In this document: positions 8,530 to 16,710 of the stretch, piece after piece
Layout of the letters: the number at the start of each line of letters is the position of its first letter
Numbering within the stretch: the stretch's first letter is position 1
Assembly (NCBI GenBank): GCA_052387855.1
Contig: JBQTIT010000021.1
Span: 1-64,000, forward strand
Origin: CAIYZT01 sp052387855
GTDB taxonomy: Bacteria; Pseudomonadota; Alphaproteobacteria; Rhodobacterales; Rhodobacteraceae
DNA: 64,000 bases
Reading direction: 5' to 3'
Position numbers and translations under genes: made by a program
The notes under the pieces: model-generated
What the model was told of the DNA's origin: nothing
Database searches by the model: none
What the model saw: the letters and a program-made list of their open reading frames with translations, nothing else

Positions 8530-9761
8530 CCCCAGAGCGCTTTACCGGCAGTTTCACCCAGCAGGAGCCGATCCCCGAGGCGGGAATCGAGGCGGCACTG
8601 GCGGTTTTGCGCTCGGGGCGGCTGCACCGCTACAACACGGCGCCCGGCGAGGTCGGCGAGACCGCGCTTCTGGAGCAGGAGTTCGCGGCCTTGACCGGGG
8701 CGCGCTATTGCCTTGCGGTCGCCTCCGGCGGCTATGCGCTGGGATGCGCGCTGCGGGCGATGGGCCTGGCGGCCGGTGAGCCGGTGCTGACCAACGCCTT
8801 TACCCTGGCCCCGGTGCCGGGCGCCATCGCGGCGGCGGGGGGGCGGCCGGTGTTCATCGAGACCACGGCCGACCTGACGCTGGACCTGGCCCATCTTGAG
8901 GCCGAGGCGCGGCGGAGCGGCGCGCGCATCCTGATGCTCAGCCACATGCGCGGGCATGTCTGCGACATGGACAGGCTGATGGCGCTGTGCGGCGCGCTCG
9001 AGGTTTCGGTGATCGAGGATTGCGCCCATACCATGGGGGCGGCCTGGGCCGGCACGCCCTCGGGGCGGCACGGGCGCATGGCCTGCTATTCGATGCAGAC
9101 CTACAAGCACATCAACGCGGGCGAGGGCGGGCTGATCATCTCGGACGATGCCGAGCTGATGGCGCGGGCGGTGCTCTTGTCCGGCAGCTACATGCTTTAC
9201 GGCAAGCATCCGGCCGCTCCGCCGCCCGAGGTGTTTCAGGCGATCCGGCTGGAGGTGCCCAACGTCTCGGGCCGGATGGACAATCTGCGCGCGGCGATCC
9301 TGCGCCCGCAACTGGCGGACCTGCCGGCGCGCGTCTCGCGCTGGGCCGAGCGGTATGCGCGCCTTGAGGCGGGGCTGGCGGGCTGTCCCGGCCTGCGTCT
9401 GGTGCCGCGACCGGCGGCGGAAACCTTTGTCGGCTCGTCGTTCCAGTTCCTGCTGCCGGGCTGGTCCGCCGCGCGCATCGGCGCCTTTCTGGGCGGCGCC
9501 CTGGCGCGGGGGGTCGAGCTGAAATGGTTCGGCGCGCCCGATCCGGTGGCCTTTACCAGCGTCTATGCGCATTGGCGCTATGCCGACCCCGCACCCCTGC
9601 CGCAGACCGACCGCATCCTGGCCGGGCTGATCGACATGCGCGTGCCGCTGACCTTCTCGCTGGACGATTGCGATCTGATAGCACGGATCATCCGGCAAGA
9701 GGCGCTGCGCGTGGGGCAGGGGCCCGAGCCCGAATCCGCCGCGCTTGCGGTCATCCAGTAG
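8526..9761 (+). CDS. DegT/DnrJ/EryC1/StrS family PLP-dependent sugar aminotransferase
   Basis: A 411-aa type I-fold PLP enzyme of the family that aminates nucleotide-linked keto sugars for surface glycans or antibiotics. Visible blocks are CLAVASGGYALGCALRAMG for cofactor phosphate binding, EDCAHTMGAAWAGTPSGRHG with the ring-stacking region, and MQTYKHINAGEGG, where Lys194 is the expected Schiff-base residue. The GTG start overlaps the MFS gene stop as GTGA. No other nucleotide-sugar genes lie beside it, so the acceptor sugar cannot be named. Together with the preceding transporter and the following membrane protein it forms a three-gene group upstream of nuo. Confidence 0.85.
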   Translation: MTPERFTGSFTQQEPIPEAGIEAALAVLRSGRLHRYNTAPGEVGETALLEQEFAALTGARYCLAVASGGYALGCALRAMGLAAGEPVLTNAFTLAPVPGAIAAAGGRPVFIETTADLTLDLAHLEAEARRSGARILMLSHMRGHVCDMDRLMALCGALEVSVIEDCAHTMGAAWAGTPSGRHGRMACYSMQTYKHINAGEGGLIISDDAELMARAVLLSGSYMLYGKHPAAPPPEVFQAIRLEVPNVSGRMDNLRAAILRPQLADLPARVSRWAERYARLEAGLAGCPGLRLVPRPAAETFVGSSFQFLLPGWSAARIGAFLGGALARGVELKWFGAPDPVAFTSVYAHWRYADPAPLPQTDRILAGLIDMRVPLTFSLDDCDLIARIIRQEALRVGQGPEPESAALAVIQ

Positions 9762-9767
9762 GTGAGC

Positions 9768-10139
9768 ATGCAAACCCTTTCGGCCCTTGTCTTTGCCGGT
9801 CTTTGCGCGGTGCTGGTGGTCTTTCACCTCTGCATAATCCTGGGCGCGCCCTGGGGGCATCTGACCATGGGCGGGCGCTGGAAGGGCGCGCTGCCCCTGC
9901 CGGCGCGGGGGCTGTCGCTGGTCTCGGCCGGGCTGCTGGCCGCGATGGGGTATGCGGTGCTGTCGATGGCGGGGCTGACCGGCTGGGCGGTGCCCGGCTT
10001 TGTGCTGCCGGCGCTGGGGGCCTATATGGGGCTGGCCATCCTGGCCCATGTCCTGACCCCCTCGGCGCCCGAGCGCCGTCTGTGGCTGCCGGTGATCGTG
10101 GTGATGAGCGGCGCGCTCGGCCTGCTCGCCTGGGGTTGA
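9768..10139 (+). CDS. Small four-helix membrane protein of unknown function
   Basis: A 123-aa hydrophobic protein with four predicted membrane segments, at about residues 5-25, 45-65, 70-92 and 103-121. No family was recognised. GGTGAGC precedes the ATG at 9768. A GTG at 9762, directly after the aminotransferase stop, would add two residues. The six-base spacing makes it co-transcribed with the DegT-type aminotransferase. It may be an accessory to the upstream transporter/aminotransferase pair, but nothing in the sequence shows a function. Confidence 0.7.
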   Translation: MQTLSALVFAGLCAVLVVFHLCIILGAPWGHLTMGGRWKGALPLPARGLSLVSAGLLAAMGYAVLSMAGLTGWAVPGFVLPALGAYMGLAILAHVLTPSAPERRLWLPVIVVMSGALGLLAWG

Positions 10140-10221
10140 GCCGGCGGCGCGGCGGCGCGGCGCGGGGGCATCAAGCCTTTGGATAATCCCGGGCTTTGCG
10201 GGGAAAATGACCGCCCTTTGG

Positions 10222-10250
10222 TTGACCCTGCCGGCGGGCCAGAGTAAACG
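10222..10250 (+). promoter_or_regulatory. Candidate promoter of the nuo operon
   Basis: In the 192-base gap before nuoA, TTGACC (10222-10227) is separated by 17 bases from TAAACG (10245-10250). The expected transcription start is near 10257, leaving a leader of about 75 bases to the nuoA GTG at 10332. The -35 is a near-perfect match and the -10 is weaker. No other plausible promoter stands out in the gap. Confidence 0.45.
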
Positions 10251-10331
10251 GGACCGAACTGCCCCCACCCCCGGCCCTTGCACCGCATGGCGCCGGCACC
10301 AAGGGGCAATCGCCGCAAGAAGGAGCTGCCG

Positions 10332-10700
10332 GTGGACAATCCCCTGCTCAGAGAATACCTGCCGATCCTGGTCCTTTTGGCGCTGGCCATCGGGCTGGGG
10401 CTGGTGCTGATCCTGGCCGCCGCCGTGATCGCGGTGCGCCGCCCGGACCCCGAAAAGCTGTCGGCCTACGAATGCGGCTTCAACGCCTTTGACGATGCGC
10501 GGATGAAGTTCGACGTGCGGTTCTACCTCGTCTCGATCCTGTTCATCATCTTTGACCTTGAGGTTGCCTTCCTTTTCCCCTGGGCGGTTGCCTTTGGCGA
10601 GATATCTATGGTCGGGTTCTGGTCGATGATGGTGTTCCTCGGTGTCCTGACCGTGGGTTTCGCCTATGAGTGGAAGAAGGGGGCGCTGGAATGGGCGTGA
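10332..10700 (+). CDS. nuoA: NADH-quinone oxidoreductase subunit A
   Basis: A 122-aa membrane subunit (ND3 homologue) of complex I with three membrane helices. The conserved loop ECGFNAFDDARMKFDVRFYL, which takes part in the active/deactive transition and quinone coupling, lies between helices 1 and 2. The GTG at 10332 was chosen because AAGAAGGAG lies eight bases upstream and the length then matches the family. An open extension to 10278 lacks similarity. It is the first gene of the operon, and its end overlaps nuoB. Confidence 0.96.
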   Translation: MDNPLLREYLPILVLLALAIGLGLVLILAAAVIAVRRPDPEKLSAYECGFNAFDDARMKFDVRFYLVSILFIIFDLEVAFLFPWAVAFGEISMVGFWSMMVFLGVLTVGFAYEWKKGALEWA

Positions 10701-11224
10701 TGACGGGGGCGAACACCGCCGGCGCTGACCGCGAGGTTGCAACGCAGGCCCTGAACCGCGAGTTGCAGGACAAGGGATTCCTGCTGACCACGACCGAGGA
10801 CATCATCAACTGGGCGCGCAACGGCTCCTTGCACTGGATGACCTTTGGCCTGGCCTGCTGCGCGGTCGAGATGATGCACACCTCGATGCCGCGCTATGAT
10901 CTGGAACGCTTCGGCACTGCGCCGCGCGCCTCGCCCCGCCAGTCCGACCTGATGATCGTCGCCGGCACGCTGACCAACAAGATGGCCCCGGCCCTGCGCA
11001 AGGTCTATGACCAGATGCCAGAGCCGCGCTATGTCATCTCGATGGGGTCCTGCGCCAATGGCGGGGGGTATTACCACTACAGCTATTCGGTGGTGCGCGG
11101 CTGTGACCGGATCGTGCCGGTCGACATCTACGTTCCCGGCTGCCCGCCCACGGCAGAGGCGCTCTTGTATGGCATCCTGCAATTGCAGCGCAAGATCCGC
11201 CGCACCGGCACCCTGGTGCGCTGA
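10691..11224 (+). CDS. nuoB: NADH-quinone oxidoreductase subunit B
   Basis: A 177-aa subunit (PSST homologue) holding the terminal cluster N2 that passes electrons to quinone. The ligands are the tandem Cys56-Cys57 in GLACCAVEMM, Cys121 in SMGSCANGGG and Cys151 in YVPGCPP. The ATG at 10691 overlaps the end of nuoA and has GAAGG about ten bases upstream. A second ATG at 10700 overlapping the nuoA TGA would begin MTGANTAGADRE, and is an equally familiar Rhodobacterales N-terminus. Confidence 0.96.
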   Translation: MGVMTGANTAGADREVATQALNRELQDKGFLLTTTEDIINWARNGSLHWMTFGLACCAVEMMHTSMPRYDLERFGTAPRASPRQSDLMIVAGTLTNKMAPALRKVYDQMPEPRYVISMGSCANGGGYYHYSYSVVRGCDRIVPVDIYVPGCPPTAEALLYGILQLQRKIRRTGTLVR

Positions 11225-11230
11225 GGAGGC

Positions 11231-11833
11231 ATGATGAGCATCACCGTTTCCGCCCTGGCCGACCATCTTGCCGCCCGTCACGGCCCCAAGATCCTGTCCT
11301 CGACCCTGGCTTTTGGCGAGCTGTCGCTTGGCGTGGCGCCGGGGATGCTGCTGCACCTGGTCGAAGATCTGCGCAGCGATCCGGTCTGCCGGTTCACCAC
11401 CCTGATCGACATCACCGCCATCGACTGCCCCGAAGAGCCCGAGCGGTTCGAGATCGTCTATCTCTTCCTGTCGATGACCGCCAACGCCCGCATCCGGCTG
11501 CGCCTGCGGGTGGGCGAGGGGGCCATGGTGCCCTCGCTGACCGGCATCCACCCCTCGGCCAACTGGGTCGAGCGCGAGGTGTTCGACATGTTCGGCGTGC
11601 TGTTCTCGGGCCACCCGGACCTGCGGCGCATCCTGACCGACTACGGCTTTCGCGGCCATCCCCTGCGCAAGGATTTCCCCACCACCGGCTACACCGAGGT
11701 CCGCTATGACGAGGTGCAAAAGCGCGTGGTCTACGAGCCGGTCAAGCTGACGCAGGAATACCGCCAGTTCGACTTCATGTCGCCCTGGGAGGGTGCCGAA
11801 TACATCCTGCCGGGCGACGAGAAAAAGGCCTGA
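11231..11833 (+). CDS. nuoC: NADH-quinone oxidoreductase subunit C
   Basis: A 200-aa hydrophilic subunit (30-kDa homologue) of the quinone-binding arm. The signature FEIVYLFLSM through WVEREVFDMFGVLFSGHPDLRR is complete, followed by DYGFRGHPLRKDFP. The start ATG has TGAGGAGG directly upstream. nuoC and nuoD are separate here, unlike the fused E. coli gene. The next gene is not nuoD but a sulfotransferase, starting three bases beyond the stop. Confidence 0.97.
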   Translation: MMSITVSALADHLAARHGPKILSSTLAFGELSLGVAPGMLLHLVEDLRSDPVCRFTTLIDITAIDCPEEPERFEIVYLFLSMTANARIRLRLRVGEGAMVPSLTGIHPSANWVEREVFDMFGVLFSGHPDLRRILTDYGFRGHPLRKDFPTTGYTEVRYDEVQKRVVYEPVKLTQEYRQFDFMSPWEGAEYILPGDEKKA

Positions 11834-11836
11834 TCC

Positions 11837-12721
11837 ATGGCGGAGGCGCCCATCATCCTGTTTTGCGCGGGGGCCACCAAGGCGGGCACCTCATGGCTTT
11901 GGGAGTACCTGCAAGGGCACCCCGAGGGCCATCTGCGCACGATCAAGGAGCTTGGGTTCTTTGGCGCCAACGGTCCTGACCGGCTGAAACACCGCGCCCG
12001 CAGGATGGAGCGCGAGATTGCCGATCTGAACGCCGAACTGGCACTCGGCGCGGCCCGGTGGCCGAACTGGCTGCGCCGGCAGCGCGACGACCGGACGGAA
12101 TACCGCCGCGCCCTGCTGTCCGCCGATCCCTTGGCCGGCTATCTGCGCTATCTGCTCGCCGGTGCCGAGGGCAAGAAGCTGGTGGCCGACCTGACGCCGG
12201 AATACGGCCTTGTCCCGGCCGAGCGGATGGCCGAGATGACCGCGCTTGGCAACGTGCGCTGGATCCTGAGCCTGCGCGACCCGGTGGAGCGGCTGTGGAG
12301 CCATATCCGCATGCTGGTGCGCCGGATGAAGCCCGCCCCGGGCGATTTCGCCGCCGCCTGCGCCGCCAAGTTCGACGAGGTTCTGGCCGGCGGGGCCGAG
12401 GATGTGACGCTGCGGTCCGACTATGCCGGCATCCACCGCAGGCTGGTGCAGGCGGTGCCCCGGGACCGCCAGCTTGTGGTGGTCTACGAGGACCTGATCT
12501 CGCAGGCCGGGGTAGACCGGGTGACGCGGTTCCTCGGTCTGGCACGCCATCCGGCCAACACCGAAAAGCGCGTCCATGCCGGCATCGCCGCAGCCATGCC
12601 CGCGCCCCTGCGCCAGCGCGCCCGCGACTGGCTTTTGCCGCAATATGAATATGTCTCGCGCGAGTTCGGCCTGCCGCGCGCGTGGGAGACCTTTCCCGAA
12701 CTGAAAAGCGAGGTTCCATGA
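11837..12721 (+). CDS. Sulfotransferase family protein inserted between nuoC and nuoD
   Basis: A 294-aa PAPS-dependent sulfotransferase-like protein. The 5'-phosphosulfate loop is GATKAGTSWLWEYL at residues 12-25, and the 3'-phosphate-binding block is SLRDPVERLWSH near 145-156. A short VVVYEDLI-type strand and the C-terminal helix region follow as in carbohydrate/heparan-type family members. It starts three bases after nuoC, and its TGA overlaps the nuoD ATG as ATGA, so it is firmly inside the nuo transcript. Base composition resembles its neighbours. The acceptor (glycan, lipid or small molecule) is unknown, and a link to complex I is not implied by the fold. Confidence 0.85.
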   Translation: MAEAPIILFCAGATKAGTSWLWEYLQGHPEGHLRTIKELGFFGANGPDRLKHRARRMEREIADLNAELALGAARWPNWLRRQRDDRTEYRRALLSADPLAGYLRYLLAGAEGKKLVADLTPEYGLVPAERMAEMTALGNVRWILSLRDPVERLWSHIRMLVRRMKPAPGDFAAACAAKFDEVLAGGAEDVTLRSDYAGIHRRLVQAVPRDRQLVVVYEDLISQAGVDRVTRFLGLARHPANTEKRVHAGIAAAMPAPLRQRARDWLLPQYEYVSREFGLPRAWETFPELKSEVP

Positions 12722-13956
12722 TGGATGCCGACATCCGCCGCAACGCCTATGACGACGGCACCATGGACGTCGAGACGGGTGAGCAGCGCATCCGCAACTT
12801 CAACATCAACTTCGGCCCGCAACACCCTGCGGCGCATGGGGTTTTGCGCCTGGTGCTTGAACTTGACGGCGAGATCGTGGAACGCTGCGATCCCCATATC
12901 GGCCTTTTGCATCGCGGCACCGAAAAGCTGATGGAAAGCCGCACCTACCTTCAGAACCTGCCCTATTTCGACCGGCTGGACTATGTGGCGCCGATGAATC
13001 AGGAACATGCCTGGTGCCTGGCGATCGAAAAGTTGACCGGCACGGTGGTGCCGCGCCGGGCGCAACTGATCCGGGTGCTGTTCTGCGAGATCGGCCGCGT
13101 CCTGAACCATATCCTGAACGTGACCACCCAGGCCATGGACGTTGGCGCGCTGACCCCGCCGCTCTGGGGGTTCGAAGAGCGCGAAAAGCTGATGGTGTTC
13201 TACGAGCGGGCCTGCGGCGCGCGCCTGCACGCGGCCTATTTCCGCCCCGGCGGCGTGCACCAGGACCTAACCCCCGAGTTGATCGACGACATCGACCGCT
13301 GGGCCGATGAATTCGTCCCCGTGCTGGACGACATCCACGGCCTTTTGACCGAAAACCGCATCTTCAAGCAGCGCAACGCCGACATCGGCATCGTCACCGA
13401 AGAGGATATCCTGAACTGGGGCTATTCGGGGGTGATGGTGCGCGGCTCGGGCCTGGCCTGGGACCTGCGCCGCGCCCAGCCCTATGAATGCTATGACGAG
13501 TTCGACTTCAAGATCCCGGTCGGCAAGAACGGCGACTGCTATGACCGCTACCTCTGCCGCATGGCCGAGATGGAGGAATCGCGGCGCATCATCAAGCAGG
13601 CCATCGCCAAGCTGCGGGCAGAGCCGGGCGAGGTGCTGGCGCGCGGCAAGCTGTCGCCGCCGAAGCGGGCCGAGATGAAAACCTCGATGGAGGCGCTGAT
13701 CCACCACTTCAAGCTCTACACCGAGGGTTTCCACGTTCCGGCGGGCGAGGTCTATGCCGCCGTCGAGGCGCCCAAGGGCGAGTTCGGCGTCAATCTGGTG
13801 GCCGACGGCACCAACAAGCCCTATCGCGTCAAGATCCGCGCGCCGGGCTACATGCACCTGCAATCCATGGACCACATCGCCAAGGGCCACCAGTTGGCCG
13901 ACGTTTCCGCAATCATCGGCACGATGGACATCGTGTTCGGGGAGGTTGACCGCTGA
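12718..13956 (+). CDS. nuoD: NADH-quinone oxidoreductase subunit D
   Basis: A 412-aa subunit (49-kDa homologue) forming the quinone pocket with NuoB. The block NFGPQHPAAHGVLRLVLELD near residue 30 contains the His that contacts quinone, and the C-terminus MDIVFGEVDR is the hallmark ending. The ATG at 12718 overlaps the sulfotransferase stop. A second ATG follows immediately at 12721. Length and motifs indicate an intact gene. Confidence 0.97.
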   Translation: MMDADIRRNAYDDGTMDVETGEQRIRNFNINFGPQHPAAHGVLRLVLELDGEIVERCDPHIGLLHRGTEKLMESRTYLQNLPYFDRLDYVAPMNQEHAWCLAIEKLTGTVVPRRAQLIRVLFCEIGRVLNHILNVTTQAMDVGALTPPLWGFEEREKLMVFYERACGARLHAAYFRPGGVHQDLTPELIDDIDRWADEFVPVLDDIHGLLTENRIFKQRNADIGIVTEEDILNWGYSGVMVRGSGLAWDLRRAQPYECYDEFDFKIPVGKNGDCYDRYLCRMAEMEESRRIIKQAIAKLRAEPGEVLARGKLSPPKRAEMKTSMEALIHHFKLYTEGFHVPAGEVYAAVEAPKGEFGVNLVADGTNKPYRVKIRAPGYMHLQSMDHIAKGHQLADVSAIIGTMDIVFGEVDR

Positions 13957-14720
13957 TGCTTCGCCGCCTGCACAAGGACCAGCCCGCGTCCTTTGCCTTC
14001 ACGCCCGCCAACCTGGCCTGGGCGAACGGGCAAATCTCGAAATACCCCGCCGGCCGGCAGGCCAGCGCCATCATCCCGCTTTTGTGGCGCGCGCAGGAAC
14101 AGGAGGGCTGGCTGACCCGGCCGGCGATCGAGCATGTCGCGCAGATGCTGGGCATGGCCTATATCCGCGCGCTTGAGGTGGCGACGTTCTACTTCATGTT
14201 CCAGCTTCAGCCGGTGGGCTCTGTGGCCCATGTGCAGATCTGCGGCACCACAAGCTGCATGATCTGCGGCGCCGAAGAGCTGATCGCGGTCTGCAAGGAG
14301 CTGATCGCGCCCGCCGCCCATCAGCTTTCGGCCGATGGCAAGTTTTCCTGGGAAGAGGTCGAATGCATGGGTGCCTGCGCCAATGCGCCGATGGCCCAGA
14401 TCGGCAAGGATTACTACGAAGATCTGACCGCGGCCAAGCTGCGCGCGCTGATCGGGCGCTTTTCGGCCGGCGAGGTGCCGGTGCCGGGGCCGCAGAACGG
14501 GCGCTACGCGGCCGAGCCGCTGTCGGGGCTGACCTCGCTTCGGGAATTCGATTCGGGGCGCAAGGAATACAACGCCTCGGCTCAGGCGGCGGTGGACCTG
14601 AAGGACACGGTCAAGCGCATCGACGGCAGCGAGGTGCCGCTGACGATGCCCTGGCTTGGCGTGACGAAACCGGCCAAGGCGGGGGCCACCAAGGCCCGCG
14701 CCCGCACCAAGGAAAGCTGA
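13956..14720 (+). CDS. nuoE: NADH-quinone oxidoreductase subunit E
   Basis: A 254-aa thioredoxin-fold subunit (24-kDa homologue) carrying the 2Fe-2S cluster N1a. The ligands are Cys96 and Cys101 (CGTTSC) and Cys137 and Cys141 (CMGAC). After about residue 165 comes an extension of roughly 85 residues rich in Ala, Lys and Pro, which the shorter E. coli protein lacks but alphaproteobacterial relatives tend to have. The ATG shares one base with the nuoD TGA (TGATG). Confidence 0.96.
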   Translation: MLRRLHKDQPASFAFTPANLAWANGQISKYPAGRQASAIIPLLWRAQEQEGWLTRPAIEHVAQMLGMAYIRALEVATFYFMFQLQPVGSVAHVQICGTTSCMICGAEELIAVCKELIAPAAHQLSADGKFSWEEVECMGACANAPMAQIGKDYYEDLTAAKLRALIGRFSAGEVPVPGPQNGRYAAEPLSGLTSLREFDSGRKEYNASAQAAVDLKDTVKRIDGSEVPLTMPWLGVTKPAKAGATKARARTKES

Positions 14721-14729
14721 GGGCGCCCG

Positions 14730-14972
14730 ATGGATCATTCGCACGACACCGCGCCCGCGTCCGGCCCCTGGGCCGGCGGCTGGCTGATTTCCGCGCTGGC
14801 GGGGCTTTTTGCGGCGGCGGTCGCCTTTTGGATCGGCGGCACCGGCGCGGCGCCGGCGGCGGCGGTCGGGGTGCTGACGCTGGTGGTTCATGGCGTGCTG
14901 CTGGGCGCGGGCGGGGTCGAGCAGACCGCCGTTTCGGGCCACGAAGGCGGGCATGACCATGGCCATCACTAG
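14730..14972 (+). CDS. Small His-ended two-helix membrane protein in the nuo operon
   Basis: An 80-aa protein beginning MDHSHDT and ending GGHDHGHH, with two Gly/Ala-rich membrane segments at about 17-38 and 41-62. The His/Asp clusters at both ends could bind a metal, but this is inference. It lies nine bases after nuoE and ten bases before the DUF5337 start. Its size and position suit one of the unidentified frames known in Rhodobacter nuo operons. No function is recognised. Confidence 0.65.
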   Translation: MDHSHDTAPASGPWAGGWLISALAGLFAAAVAFWIGGTGAAPAAAVGVLTLVVHGVLLGAGGVEQTAVSGHEGGHDHGHH

Positions 14973-14982
14973 GGGCGGCGCG

Positions 14983-15204
14983 ATGCGGGGGCCTTCGGAC
15001 AGACCGCAAGCAACCGCACGGCAGGCCAGGCTGGTCGGTCTGGTGCTGATCGCGACCATGGTGCTGTGGATGGCGGCGCAGGCGGTGGGCGGGCAGATGG
15101 GCTGGTCGCCGCGCGCGGCCCTGCTGGTCGATCTGGCGGCGCTGGCGGGGTTCCTCTGGGCGCTCATCACGACGTATCAAATCTGGCGCAAGCGCCGGGC
15201 ATAG
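14983..15204 (+). CDS. DUF5337-like small membrane protein
   Basis: A 73-aa protein with two membrane helices (about 17-37 and 44-65) and the ending ALITTYQIWRKRR. It resembles DUF5337, a family found in Rhodobacteraceae nuo clusters between nuoE and nuoF. The ATG at 14983, preceded by AGGGGCGG, gives the family's usual length; an upstream ATG at 14959 inside the previous gene is less likely. It may be an accessory or assembly factor of complex I. That idea rests on position alone. Confidence 0.75.
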   Translation: MRGPSDRPQATARQARLVGLVLIATMVLWMAAQAVGGQMGWSPRAALLVDLAALAGFLWALITTYQIWRKRRA

Positions 15205-15216
15205 GAAGGGCAAGAC

Positions 15217-16512
15217 ATGCTCAAGGATCAGGACCGCATCTTTACCAACCTCTACGGCATGCATGACCGCACGCTGGCGGGGGCGATGAAGCGCGGACAT
15301 TGGGACGGCACGGCGGGGCTTCTGGCGCTGGGGCGCGACAAGATCGTCGAGATCGTCAAGGCCTCGGGCCTGCGCGGGCGGGGCGGGGCGGGATTTCCCA
15401 CCGGGCTGAAGTGGTCCTTCATGCCCAAGGCCTCTGACGGGCGGCCGGCCTACCTTGTGATCAATGCCGACGAGAGTGAGCCGGGCACCTGCAAGGACCG
15501 CGAGATCATGCGCCACGATCCCCATACGCTGGTCGAGGGGGCGCTGATCGCCTCTTTCGCGATGGGGGCGAACACCTGCTACATCTACATTCGCGGTGAA
15601 TACATCCGCGAGCGCGAGGCACTGCAAGCGGCGATCGACGAGGCCTATGAGGCCGGGCTGATCGGCAAGAACGCCTGCAAATCCGGCTTTGACTTTGATC
15701 TTTTCCTGCACCACGGCGCCGGCGCCTATATCTGCGGCGAAGAGACCGCGCTTTTGGAAAGCCTTGAAGGCAAAAAGGGCATGCCGCGGATGAAGCCGCC
15801 GTTTCCGGCTGGCTCGGGGCTCTATGGCTGCCCGACCACGGTGAACAACGTCGAATCCATCGCGGTGGTGCCGACGATCCTGCGGCGCGGGGCGGAATGG
15901 TTTTCCTCGTTCGGCCGGCCAAACAACGCCGGCACCAAGCTGTTCGGCATCTCGGGCCATGTGAACAACCCCTGCGTCGTCGAAGAGGCGATGTCGATTT
16001 CGCTGCGCGAGCTCTTGGAGACCCATTGCGGCGGCGTGCGCGGCGGCTGGAAGAACATCAAGGCGGTGATCCCGGGCGGATCGTCGGTGCCGATGCTGAA
16101 CGCGGCCCAGTGCGAGGACGCGATCATGGATTTCGACTGGCTGCGCGAGCAGCGGTCCGGCCTGGGCACGGCGGCGGTGATCGTGATGGACCAGTCCACC
16201 GATGTCATCAAGGCGATCTGGCGGCTGTCCAAGTTCTACAAGCACGAAAGCTGCGGCCAGTGCACGCCCTGCCGCGAGGGCACCGGCTGGATGATGCGGG
16301 TGATGGACCGCCTGGTGCGCGGCGAGGCAGAGGTCGAGGAAATCGACATGCTGCTGTCGGTGACCAAGCAGGTCGAAGGCCACACGATCTGCGCGCTGGG
16401 CGATGCGGCGGCATGGCCGATCCAGGGCCTGGTGCGGCATTTCCGGGACGAGATCGAGGACCGGATCAAGGCCAGAAAGACCGGCCGCGTCTCGGCCATC
16501 GCCGCCGAATAG
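15217..16512 (+). CDS. nuoF: NADH-quinone oxidoreductase subunit F
   Basis: A 431-aa subunit (51-kDa homologue) that binds NADH, FMN and cluster N3. The glycine-rich nucleotide loop GLRGRGGAGFPTGLKW is at 51-66, and GAGAYICGEETALLES shapes the FMN pocket. The 4Fe-4S ligands are Cys346, Cys349 and Cys352 (CGQCTPC) plus Cys392 (HTICALGD). GGAAGGG precedes the ATG. The gene is complete and of normal size. Confidence 0.97.
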   Translation: MLKDQDRIFTNLYGMHDRTLAGAMKRGHWDGTAGLLALGRDKIVEIVKASGLRGRGGAGFPTGLKWSFMPKASDGRPAYLVINADESEPGTCKDREIMRHDPHTLVEGALIASFAMGANTCYIYIRGEYIREREALQAAIDEAYEAGLIGKNACKSGFDFDLFLHHGAGAYICGEETALLESLEGKKGMPRMKPPFPAGSGLYGCPTTVNNVESIAVVPTILRRGAEWFSSFGRPNNAGTKLFGISGHVNNPCVVEEAMSISLRELLETHCGGVRGGWKNIKAVIPGGSSVPMLNAAQCEDAIMDFDWLREQRSGLGTAAVIVMDQSTDVIKAIWRLSKFYKHESCGQCTPCREGTGWMMRVMDRLVRGEAEVEEIDMLLSVTKQVEGHTICALGDAAAWPIQGLVRHFRDEIEDRIKARKTGRVSAIAAE

Positions 16513-16542
16513 TCTTGTGACTTTGTAAAAGGTATCCTGCCG

Positions 16543-16710
16543 ATGTCCCGCGTGTCCCTCGCACCCCTTGCCGCCCCGGCGCCCCATGGCGCGCCGCTGC
16601 GGCCGGTCGCGGGGGCGCGCTGGCGCCTGTGGCCCGGTCTTGTCATCGCCTATCAGCGCGACTTGGCGCATCTCTTGCCGGCAGCATCCGGACGGAGGGC
16701 AGGGCGATGA
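16543..16710 (+). CDS. Possible 55-aa basic peptide, start/stop-coupled to DUF5333
   Basis: An ATG at 16543 with AAAGG about ten bases upstream opens a 55-codon frame. It encodes an Ala/Pro-rich N-terminal half, a WRLWPGLVIAYQRDLAHLLP segment and the basic end SGRRAGR. Its TGA overlaps the DUF5333 ATG at 16707 as ATGA, the same arrangement seen at many real junctions in this operon. The composition is otherwise unremarkable and no family is recognised. It could be a genuine small protein of the nuo operon, or a leader frame that delivers ribosomes to DUF5333. Confidence 0.4.
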   Translation: MSRVSLAPLAAPAPHGAPLRPVAGARWRLWPGLVIAYQRDLAHLLPAASGRRAGR

